DNA of 64,000 nt, from NCBI RefSeq assembly GCF_024449095.1, contig NZ_CP024627.1:1240001-1304000 (forward strand). Direction: 5' to 3'. The position numbers and the translations under genes were made by a program. The notes below the pieces were generated by a model, which worked only from the letters and a program-made list of their open reading frames with translations, ran no database searches and was not told the DNA's origin. Of the stretch, positions 57,705-64,000 are shown in pieces (position 1 is the stretch's first letter; each line of letters starts with the position of its first letter). This stretch comes from Vibrio coralliilyticus (GTDB lineage Bacteria; Pseudomonadota; Gammaproteobacteria; Enterobacterales; Vibrionaceae).

Positions 57705-58181
57705 ATGACAAACCAAATTAACTTAATTGGCCTAAACAACGAAAAATCACAAGTACTGGCGACCGAGTTGAATGCGTTGTTAGCGCACTATCAAGTGCTT
57801 TATATGAACACCCGCGGTTATCACTGGAACATCAAAGGTCAGCAATTCTTTGAACTGCATTTGAAATTTGAAGAGATCTACACCGATCTTCAAACCAAAA
57901 TTGATGAGCTAGCAGAGCGTATTCTGACTATTGGCTCAGCGCCAGACCACAGTTTTAGCCAGTATTTAGCAAAGAGTGGCATTGAAGAACACCAAAATGC
58001 GACAACAGGTAAAGAATGTGTGAGAGGTCTTGTTCATAGTTTTAGCACGTTACTGACTCAGCAACGCGCGATTTTAAACCAAGCAGAAGAAGCAGAAGAT
58101 GAAGGTACGGCAGCCCTGATGGGAGACTATATTCGAGAGCAAGAAAAGCTGATGTGGATGCTTAACGCCTATTTGCAGTAA
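57705..58181 (+). CDS. dps: Dps family ferritin-like protein
   Basis: A 158-residue Dps mini-ferritin, which stores iron and protects DNA from peroxide. The intersubunit ferroxidase residues are visible in TRGYHWNIKG and FEEIYTDLQTKIDELAERI. There is no extended lysine-rich N-terminus. It has a long 5' region and a tight ribosome site (GATGAGGAATGCACT). Confidence 0.93.
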   Translation: MTNQINLIGLNNEKSQVLATELNALLAHYQVLYMNTRGYHWNIKGQQFFELHLKFEEIYTDLQTKIDELAERILTIGSAPDHSFSQYLAKSGIEEHQNATTGKECVRGLVHSFSTLLTQQRAILNQAEEAEDEGTAALMGDYIREQEKLMWMLNAYLQ

Positions 58182-58267
58182 AATAACTGTTCAAATAGAC
58201 AGTGTTTTCTTGAGATATTAGTGAGGTTATCTATACTGTATATAAACACAGAGTCTGGAGGTGAGTT

Positions 58268-58492
58268 ATGTTGTGGGAAACCCTTGAACGTGTTAATCGC
58301 CTGCGTCAGGAGGCGCTTAACAACCCAGAATTTATTCGATCGGCAAAAGCACATGAAAAGGCTTTGGAGTCACAGGATGTACACCACACAGGGGCTTCAA
58401 GGAGTTCGACTAAGTCTAAGAAAGAAAAGGCTTTGTCGGACATTTACCAGCAGTCAGACTTCGGATTTGACCCGTCTGGCTCTCATCACTAA
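58268..58492 (+). CDS. Conserved small hypothetical protein, 74 aa
   Basis: ATG at 58268 with TGGAGGTGAG upstream, a strong site. The product is hydrophilic and helix-forming (LWETLERVNRLRQEALNNPEF) with a low-complexity Ser/Lys middle. It overlaps a frame at 58221-58502 that has no ribosome site and is rejected. Function unknown. Confidence 0.65.
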   Translation: MLWETLERVNRLRQEALNNPEFIRSAKAHEKALESQDVHHTGASRSSTKSKKEKALSDIYQQSDFGFDPSGSHH

Positions 58493-58500
58493 CCCAGTAT

Positions 58501-58529
58501 AAAGCAGGGCTCTTTAGGTCCTGCTTTTG
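58501..58529 (+). terminator. Terminator after the 74-aa gene
   Basis: AAAGCAGG/CCTGCTTT stem with an 11-base loop, then TTTGT. Confidence 0.75.
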
Positions 58530-58817
58530 TCTTCTTTTATTCCCCAAGCGACCTTTTCTTTTTAAAGTTCAATTTGCTGTTTAGTGGCCCTTTTGTTGAT
58601 GTTGTGGGCTGTTTTATTGCCATTTTTGTGGTTTTAAATTCTAATTATATTTTAATTGCTGGAATTAAATATTAAGATTTGGTTTGATCGGCAGCAATGA
58701 AGTGTCTGATTATTCGCTTTTCTTTGCGATAGAAGTCACAACCACTCTGCCTCTTATTGCAGTTTCTCCGTAATATGACCATTTCCGAAACCATTGAATT
58801 TATAATCCGGAACAACA

Positions 58818-60236
58818 ATGAATAACAAACTTGGGTTGAGCTCTCTCACTGCGATCGTCATTGGTTCAATGATCGGCGCAGGCGTATTTAGCTTGCCACA
58901 AAACATGGCTTCTGTTGCAAGCCCTGCGGCAGTCATGATTGGCTGGGCGATTACTGGTATTGGCATGGTCTTTCTTGCATTCTCATTCCAAAAGCTGGCT
59001 TCTCATAAACCTCAGATTGAAAGCGGGGTGTTTGGCTATGCAAAAGAAGGCTTTGGAGATTTTGTCGGCTTCTGCTCTGCATGGGGTTACTGGCTAAGTG
59101 CGATGTTGGCCAACGTTTCTTATCTGGTTATTGTGTTTAGTACCTTAGGCATGCTGTTTGACACACCTGACAACATGATCTTTGGCCAGGGTAATACTTG
59201 GGTATCTATTTTAGGGGCATCCATGCTTTTGTGGATGGTACATGCATTAGTCCTACGTGGTGTGCAAACGGCCGCTTTGATTAATATGGTAACGACTTAC
59301 GCGAAGCTTGTACCGCTGGTGGTGTTTATACTCTGTGCAATGTTTGCGTTTAGCTGGGACACATTTACGATTGACTTCAGTGGTCTCCATTTTGGTGATG
59401 CGCATACGCTATGGGATCAAGTAAAAAGTACTATGCTAGTGACAGTTTGGGTGTTCATTGGTATCGAAGGTGCGGTGGTAGTATCCAGTCGGGCTCGTAA
59501 CCGCAAAGATATTGGACGTGCAACAATATTGGGGCTGCTGACTGCCTTATCTATCTATGTGTTGGTGACTTTGCTCTCTATGGGAGTCATTAAGCCAACA
59601 GAGTTGGCGCACTATCAAAACCCGTCAATGGCAAAAGTGCTGACTCATATTCTCGGGCCATGGGGTCAATACATAATCAGTGTCGGCTTGCTCGTGTCTG
59701 TGTGTGGTGCATTCTTGAGTTGGACGGTTTTAGCTTCAGAAGCACCTTATCTGTGTGCAAAAGAGAAAATGTTTCCGGCCAGTTATGCGAAGTTGAATAA
59801 AGCTGGTAGCCCGGTAAAGCCGCTAACCTTGACCAATATTTGGGTTCAGATCTCTCTGATCTTGGTGATGTTTGCGGGCAGCACGTACGATACCTTGTTG
59901 ATCATTGCTTCTGAAATGATCTTAGTACCATATTTTTTGGTCGGTGCCTACGTACTCAAATTAGCAATAACACAAAAAAGCCGAGATAGCTTACTTGCTG
60001 TGGGCATTGGCGCTACGTTATATGGTCTGTGGCTACTGTATGCATCTGGGCTCAATTACCTACTTCTTTCGGCGATTCTTTATGTGCCTGGTCTGTATTT
60101 TTACATTCAGGCCAAGAAAGAGCAGGGGATCAACCCGTTTGAAGGTAAAGAGAAACTTGGTGCTGGTGTGTTGAGTGTAGCTGCTGTTTTGGCTGTCGGA
60201 TTGCTTTGGCAAGGAACGCTTCATCTTTCATTTTAA
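58818..60236 (+). CDS. Basic amino acid antiporter, ArcD-like APC family
   Basis: A 472-residue inner-membrane transporter with about twelve helices. LGLSSLTAIVIGSMIGAGVFSLPQNMA at the N-terminus and VFIGIEGAVVVSSRARNRKDIG match the arginine/ornithine antiporter group of the APA family. No arginine deiminase gene is near, so exchange partner is uncertain. An ArgR-box-like half site (TTGAATTTATAATCC) lies just upstream of the start. The 290-base gap before it is AT-rich with no gene. Confidence 0.85.
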   Translation: MNNKLGLSSLTAIVIGSMIGAGVFSLPQNMASVASPAAVMIGWAITGIGMVFLAFSFQKLASHKPQIESGVFGYAKEGFGDFVGFCSAWGYWLSAMLANVSYLVIVFSTLGMLFDTPDNMIFGQGNTWVSILGASMLLWMVHALVLRGVQTAALINMVTTYAKLVPLVVFILCAMFAFSWDTFTIDFSGLHFGDAHTLWDQVKSTMLVTVWVFIGIEGAVVVSSRARNRKDIGRATILGLLTALSIYVLVTLLSMGVIKPTELAHYQNPSMAKVLTHILGPWGQYIISVGLLVSVCGAFLSWTVLASEAPYLCAKEKMFPASYAKLNKAGSPVKPLTLTNIWVQISLILVMFAGSTYDTLLIIASEMILVPYFLVGAYVLKLAITQKSRDSLLAVGIGATLYGLWLLYASGLNYLLLSAILYVPGLYFYIQAKKEQGINPFEGKEKLGAGVLSVAAVLAVGLLWQGTLHLSF

Positions 60237-60259
60237 AAATCCCCCGGAGGGGGATTTTA
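60237..60259. terminator. Bidirectional terminator between convergent ArcD-like gene and rarD
   Basis: AAAATCCCCC/GGGGGATTTT around GGA. It overlaps the rarD stop. Confidence 0.85.
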
Positions 60260-61147
60260 TGAGCGTTTCAGTATCATTCGGTTTTTGGCACTTTCTGCAA
60301 TGGTGAAAAGCAAACCGGTCCATATCAGGCTGAAGCTGATTAGTTTGACTTCATCAAAGATTTCACCAAAGAGATATATTGCTAATAGAAATTGAATTGA
60401 CGGTTCAATGTATTGCATTAATCCGACCGTTGACATACTGGTCCAACGAATCGCTAAAGAGTAAAACAACAAAGGAACGAGGGTTGCAGGAGCTGAGCCA
60501 ATATAAAGTGCAAAGGTTGACCAACCTGAGTTCAGTGATTCAGTACCAACAGTGAGTTCTTTGAAAGTGAGATAGCCAAGTGCAAAGGGCAGCAACACTA
60601 AGGCTTCGACCAACAGGCATGTGCTCCATTCGTATTGAATCTTCTTTTTACACCAACCATACAGTGTAAAGAAAATGGCCATAGTCAGTGCGATAACAGG
60701 TATTTGCCCATATTGCATGACTTGATAACTTAATCCTGCCGTCGCTAATACTAATGCCACCTTTTTGCCAAGTGAGAGTTTTTCACCTAACACGAATACC
60801 CCCAAGGCTGTCATTGTTAGTGGACTGATGAAAAAGCCTAAACTGGCATCAATCACGCGATCATTTGTCATCGCCCATGTGAATGCACACCAAGAAATTG
60901 ACATTAGAGTGCTGCCCAATAGTGTGATGACTAAAGAGCGGTGATCACTAAAAATAGCTGTAAAATTAGGCCACTTTTTTGTGACAAACAGTACGATCAG
61001 TATACCAAAGGGTACAGAGGCAGCTAGTCGAACGGTGAGTAACTCGTCCAAAGCCGCATTAGGCAAATATTGATAATAGAGTGGTAACAATCCCCATAAA
61101 AGGAATGAAAGAGCAGCCATCCAGTTACCAGTACGTTCTTGTGACAT
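60257..61147 (-). CDS. rarD: EamA/DMT transporter RarD
   Basis: A 296-residue ten-helix drug/metabolite transporter of the RarD type. GNWMAALSFLLWGLLPLYYQYL, SWCAFTWAMTNDRVIDASLGFFISPL and YIEPSIQFLLAIYLFGE are the family pattern. Start ATG 61147 (MSQERTG) is preferred over the GTG at 61156. Substrate unknown; it is not part of any operon. Confidence 0.88.
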   Translation of the reverse strand: MSQERTGNWMAALSFLLWGLLPLYYQYLPNAALDELLTVRLAASVPFGILIVLFVTKKWPNFTAIFSDHRSLVITLLGSTLMSISWCAFTWAMTNDRVIDASLGFFISPLTMTALGVFVLGEKLSLGKKVALVLATAGLSYQVMQYGQIPVIALTMAIFFTLYGWCKKKIQYEWSTCLLVEALVLLPFALGYLTFKELTVGTESLNSGWSTFALYIGSAPATLVPLLFYSLAIRWTSMSTVGLMQYIEPSIQFLLAIYLFGEIFDEVKLISFSLIWTGLLFTIAESAKNRMILKRS

Positions 61148-61444
61148 GGAATACACCTAGCGATTTTGATGCGTGCAATGTATGAGCAAAACCTCGTATT
61201 GTAAAGAGATTTGTTATGATTGGTTTTTTGATTTTACTTGTTTAAAATCAGATGTTTATGATTATATGTTGCGAGCTGAATAGTATGCTGAGAGATCACA
61301 GGCTCACAACTAGCGGCTAAAGATTTTCTTTTGATAGCCGACAATTATATTATCTTAAAATTAGATTTATCTGGTTGACCCTAGAATCACCAGAAAGATA
61401 AGACTCTTCGGGACGTTATCACTCGAAGTTATAGGAGAAAGTTA

Positions 61445-61801
61445 ATGAGTGATTTTGAACAAAAGCGTAAATTTTATCGATTGAAGTACCCAAGAAGAGC
61501 AAGGCCTTCAGTACGTATTTCTAACGAACTGTTTCACGTCACCGAAGTGTCTGAGGGTGGTATCCGAGTGGTAAAAAATACCTTTACCAATTGGTACAAA
61601 GGGTTAGCAATGTCTGGGACGATTCATTTGCATAACAACAAGCAAGTGACCTTTGAGGGCAATGTGCTACGATTCGACCAAAATGAGGTAATTGTTAAGC
61701 TCAGAAAAGGTCCATCTTTTAAGAATATGGTTGAAGAGCAGCGCCATATTCGCCAGAAGTACCCAGCGTATTTCTCTCGTCCAACGACTGAAGTGGCTTA
61801 A
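61445..61801 (+). CDS. Single-domain PilZ protein (cyclic-di-GMP binding)
   Basis: A 118-residue protein with the PilZ signature: arginine-rich RKFYRLKYPRRARPSV in place of RxxxR, then EVSEGGIRV for the (D/N)xSxxG motif. It has no other domain, so it is an adaptor type. It has an upstream gap of 300 bases with an AT-rich region and no gene, and a strong terminator. In this window it adds to the cyclic-di-GMP circuit of HD-GYP and GGDEF proteins. Confidence 0.83.
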   Translation: MSDFEQKRKFYRLKYPRRARPSVRISNELFHVTEVSEGGIRVVKNTFTNWYKGLAMSGTIHLHNNKQVTFEGNVLRFDQNEVIVKLRKGPSFKNMVEEQRHIRQKYPAYFSRPTTEVA

Positions 61802-61834
61802 CGAGCTTCATCTCCTATAGCGAAGCAAATCGTG

Positions 61835-61866
61835 AAACCGCCGCATAAACTATGCGGCGGTTTTGT
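61835..61866 (+). terminator. Terminator after the PilZ gene
   Basis: AAACCGCCGCATA/TATGCGGCGGTTT stem with loop AAC, then TGT. Confidence 0.88.
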
Positions 61867-61992
61867 ATCTGCATCTGGAAGAACAAAGAATTGAATAACA
61901 AAAGTGATCATACACACGATGACGCTCATTTATGTTTGTGACAAATGATAAGTGACTTTAAAATTCAATAAGTTACAAAAAGTAATAAAGAG

Positions 61993-62128
61993 ATACTGCG
62001 CAGTCAAAATACGCACGCGCATTTTGTTTACGGTTTTTCTAGCGTTTTCTGTATAGGAATCAGAGAGGTTCATCGAAAACCGGGTGTTTCAAACAGAGCT
62101 CGCGCAGTATACAAATGTTATGTTTATG
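61993..62128. repeat. Boundary inverted repeat before the cassette array
   Basis: ATACTGCGC (61993-62001) is repeated inverted as GCGCAGTAT (62102-62110), enclosing 118 bp. A second pair, CGGTTTT (62031) and AAAACCG (62076), sits inside. It ends near GTTATG (62117-62122), the same tail found at cassette junctions in this array. It could be an attI-like or attC-like site or a dif-like (XerCD) site; no protein gene is present between 61867 and 62138. Confidence 0.4.
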
Positions 62129-62138
62129 AGGAGTTTCG

Positions 62139-62513
62139 GTGGAACATATTTTGGCGTTGGACAATGTTATTGCGGCAGTTCTCGGGTTAATAAGTGGTGT
62201 TATTGGGTCTCTGATAGCTCCTTGGGTCCATTGGGGTATTGAAAAGCGTCAAACGAGGCGAGCTGCTCGATATGAACTTATGCATGAAGCGAGAGCATAT
62301 GTAATGTCAAAGCAATTCGGCATTGTTCAATATACTAAGAAAGACCACTACTATACGCTTCGACAAGAGTTTTCTAAAAAAGCGGTAGCCCGATTCGATG
62401 AATTGTTGGATCAAACGACTAAAGGGCAAAACGTAGCGTCTAACAGAGAATCTGCAAGACAGATTGTTTTGAAAGAAATTTGCCGGACTGAGAAAAAGTG
62501 GTTTCTAATATAA
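62139..62513 (+). CDS. Integron cassette protein 1, single-helix membrane protein, 124 aa
   Basis: GTG start at 62139 with ATGAGGAGT upstream. An N-terminal hydrophobic segment (about residues 8-30, VIAAVLGLISGVIGSLIAPWV) is followed by a basic, helical cytoplasmic part with many Arg/Lys. No family recognised. It ends four bases before an attC site, as cassette genes do. Function unknown. Confidence 0.6.
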   Translation: MEHILALDNVIAAVLGLISGVIGSLIAPWVHWGIEKRQTRRAARYELMHEARAYVMSKQFGIVQYTKKDHYYTLRQEFSKKAVARFDELLDQTTKGQNVASNRESARQIVLKEICRTEKKWFLI

Positions 62514-62516
62514 ACA

Positions 62517-62640
62517 TAACAAGGCGTTTAAGAGGGATTCTCAACGCTTGGCATTTTCAGTTTGATTCAGCTTTAGTGTTTACGGCACAATGATTTAGGC
62601 TAGGTGGTGGCGTTGTTCACCCCTTAACGCGGCGTTAGGT
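62517..62640. repeat. attC site 1 (Vibrio-type, about 124 bp)
   Basis: Begins TAACAAGGCGTTTAAG and ends CCTTAACGCGGCGTTAGG; the outer ends are complementary, as expected for a folded attC. Crossover would be between 62634 and 62635. Confidence 0.85.
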
Positions 62641-63111
62641 TGCTCTGGATTTGTACGGTTTTTAGTTTAGCGCTCAGCCACTTCAATAATCTTGTTTGTC
62701 GCTAGTTTCAGTGGCCATGTGGCTCGAACTTTTTCAGGTGAAAGTTTCCTTCTATTGACAAACATTTGTGTGAGTAGGCAGAGCGTCTTCTGTTTTTAGT
62801 GCTCTTGTCCAAGTCTATTCATTGGAAGTTTGTTCTCTCAACTTGGTTAGCTTTTTTGCTTCAGCGAACCACCGCAAAAATAGTGATTTAGTTGTTATTC
62901 GGCTTGGGTGGTTATTGCGGTGCAGCTAGCTTTGGTGTTTGATAGTTTAGTCCTATAGCTCAAGCTAGCAAAGGTGTTCGTAATGAGCATACCTAACCAT
63001 CCGCTCAAGACGGACAACCAACGCTTGGCGGTTTTGTGTCTGGTTATGTTTAGTGTTTACGGTGGTTTGTTTGAGTTTTGTGGTATCGTTGGTAGCCGCT
63101 TAGCAAGGGCG
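62635..63111. other. Integron cassette 2, no convincing gene
   Basis: A 477-bp cassette whose only open frames are short (a 32-codon one on the minus strand at 62665-62763 and one crossing its attC). About 350 bases before attC 2 look non-coding. It may hold a promoter, a small RNA, or a decayed gene. Confidence 0.6.
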
Positions 63112-63116
63112 TTATG
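62994..63116. repeat. attC site 2
   Basis: Begins TAACCATCCGCTCAAGACGG, contains the AACGCTTGGC block shared with sites 1 and 3, and ends GCAAGGGCGTTATGT. It is more diverged at the inner ends than sites 1 and 3. Confidence 0.75.
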
Positions 63117-63145
63117 TGTCTCCTTGTTTTATATGATCTTTAACT

Positions 63146-63529
63146 ATGAAAAATTTACTTATGAATTTTCCTCACTGTAATGAGTTTCAAGATAGTTCCT
63201 TTATTGGAATTTGGCATGAAGAGTCTTTATTCGATATTGATAGATACTGGGAACTTGAAAAAGACATTTTTGATTTGGCTAAAGAAAATCATTCTAATGA
63301 TATACCGAGGGATATAGCATGGCCAATCACTCGAATTTTTAGTTATATTATGATGTCAATTCAAGCGCATTATAGTTCCAATGATGGCTTTGAGCTGTTA
63401 AATATAACTGATAGTGAATTACATAACTTTAGAGAAAGATTTCAATGTGTTGTTGAGGGATTCTTTGAAGGTGTAATGCCTCTAAATGAAAGTTTTGAAA
63501 TCGTTAACCCATTAATAAAAAACACATAA
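63146..63529 (+). CDS. Cassette protein 3, Imm41-like immunity protein, 127 aa
   Basis: A soluble acidic protein. PHCNEFQDSSFIGIWHEESLF, WPITRIFSYIMMSIQAHY and FRERFQCVVEGFFEGVMP resemble what I recall of the Imm41 family of bacterial immunity proteins against toxins. No toxin gene is adjacent, which is common for integron cassettes. The stop codon overlaps the start of attC 3. Confidence 0.6.
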   Translation: MKNLLMNFPHCNEFQDSSFIGIWHEESLFDIDRYWELEKDIFDLAKENHSNDIPRDIAWPITRIFSYIMMSIQAHYSSNDGFELLNITDSELHNFRERFQCVVEGFFEGVMPLNESFEIVNPLIKNT

Positions 63530-63649
63530 CAAAGCATTTAAGAGTGATTCCCAACGCTTGGCATTTTCATTCCATCGTTGGGCTTAGTGTTTAGGGTAGT
63601 ATGGTTAAGTTTTGTGGTAGCGTTGCTCACACCTTAATGCGGCGTTATG
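63527..63649. repeat. attC site 3
   Basis: Begins TAACAAAGCATTTAAGAG, shares AACGCTTGGCATTTTC with site 1, and ends CACCTTAATGCGGCGTTATG. Crossover between 63644 and 63645. Confidence 0.85.
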
Positions 63650-63665
63650 CCTTTTTGGGGAAAAT

Positions 63666-64000
63666 ATGCAGTTTTACAAAGCAGATGAGTATCAGGCATC
63701 TTGTGAAGACCTTTATCGTAAGTATAAACTTCAGATAGCCGCTTTACTTCCGCGCGCAACAATTGAGCATATTGGTGCTTCTTCTATTCCTAATGCTGTA
63801 TCTAAGGGAGACCTAGACATACTTGTTGGTGTTAACGTTAACGAGCTAGAAAAAGCAGTGAAGTTACTTTCTACTTTAGGTTTTAACGAAAAATCCAATA
63901 CGTTAAGAACACAAGAGCTTTGCATGCTGGAGAATAGCTCAGGTGAAGATGTAGCTTTCCAAGTCGTAGTGAATGGCTCAGAATTTGACGTCTTTGTGGT
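63666..64000 (+). CDS. Cassette protein 4, GrpB-like nucleotidyltransferase-fold protein (3' truncated)
   Basis: ATG at 63666 with TTTGGGGAAAA upstream; open to the window edge (111 codons seen). IEHIGASSIPNAVSKGDLDI matches the core motif of the GrpB/YqkA family, which has a nucleotidyltransferase-like fold and includes proteins fused to dephospho-CoA kinase. Activity unknown. It is the fourth cassette in the array and the array may continue past 64000. Confidence 0.75.
   Translation, partial: MQFYKADEYQASCEDLYRKYKLQIAALLPRATIEHIGASSIPNAVSKGDLDILVGVNVNELEKAVKLLSTLGFNEKSNTLRTQELCMLENSSGEDVAFQVVVNGSEFDVFV

Noticed and set aside
58221..58502. 93-codon frame overlapping the 74-aa gene
   Set aside because: Lacks a ribosome site, whereas the 74-aa frame has a strong one and helical protein-like composition.
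62974..63180. 68-codon frame on the plus strand
   Set aside because: It spans attC site 2 and the start of the next cassette gene; it reads the attC sequence itself.
63731..63925. Minus-strand 64-codon frame in the last cassette
   Set aside because: It is the shadow of the GrpB-like gene on the plus strand, which has a clear start and family motif.
1..64000. CRISPR array, prophage, rRNA or tRNA genes
   Set aside because: No regularly spaced direct repeats, phage structural genes, rRNA segments or cloverleaf-compatible tRNA sequences were noticed; a tRNA scan was not run.

Overview
The window looks like a chromosomal segment of a Vibrio species. Three things support this: moderate GC, many proteins of typical Vibrio/gammaproteobacterial families (AsnS, MaeA, SdaA/SdaC, TyrR, YcjX/YcjF, LdtD-MepK-GloC, RibA), and a right-hand end carrying Vibrio-type integron cassettes with roughly 120-bp attC sites. 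From memory, much of the gene order resembles V. cholerae chromosome 1, but no alignment was run. The species cannot be named from the sequence alone.

Layout. 1-20 kb is mostly core: a cysteine-desulfurase-like protein (cut by the window edge), an M16 zinc protease lipoprotein, a minus-strand group (maeA, DUF3392, sanA, DUF2797), a DEAH-type helicase, an outer-membrane barrel, an AspC-type aminotransferase, an HD-GYP protein, a MocR-type regulator, asnS and a chemoreceptor with a periplasmic CxxCH haem motif. 20-27 kb holds queD, an aromatic amino acid permease behind a long structured leader, an IS4-family element lodged inside a terminator hairpin, and the sdaC-sdaA serine catabolic pair. 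27-41 kb carries a CoA pyrophosphatase, an H-NOX sensor with its hybrid histidine kinase, pabB, a class I fumarase, ycjX-ycjF, tyrR, small enzymes, and a divergent BLUF photoreceptor/diguanylate cyclase pair.

41-51 kb has ribA, then an apparently Fur-controlled cluster (imelysin, di-haem cytochrome-like protein, imelysin lipoprotein, twin-arginine DUF1513 protein), followed by the cell-wall genes ldtD-mepK-gloC. 51-57 kb is a complete TRAP transporter with repeated TACGTAT motifs upstream and a Cache-domain two-component system downstream. 57-62 kb has dps, an arginine/ornithine-type antiporter, rarD and a PilZ protein. From about 62.1 kb to the end lies an integron cassette array: three attC sites, a cassette with no convincing gene, an immunity-protein-like cassette and a truncated GrpB-like cassette. 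No integrase gene is visible on the attI-proximal side.

Sensory and regulatory genes are unusually prominent: H-NOX/hybrid kinase (NO), a haem-motif chemoreceptor, BLUF (blue light), HD-GYP, GGDEF and PilZ (cyclic-di-GMP), a Cache kinase with a NarL-type regulator, and TyrR. Several 5' leaders (asnS, queD, the aromatic permease) show hairpins consistent with RNA-level control. The best candidates for undescribed biology are the Fur/imelysin/di-haem cluster, the aromatic permease leader and the integrase-less edge of the cassette array.
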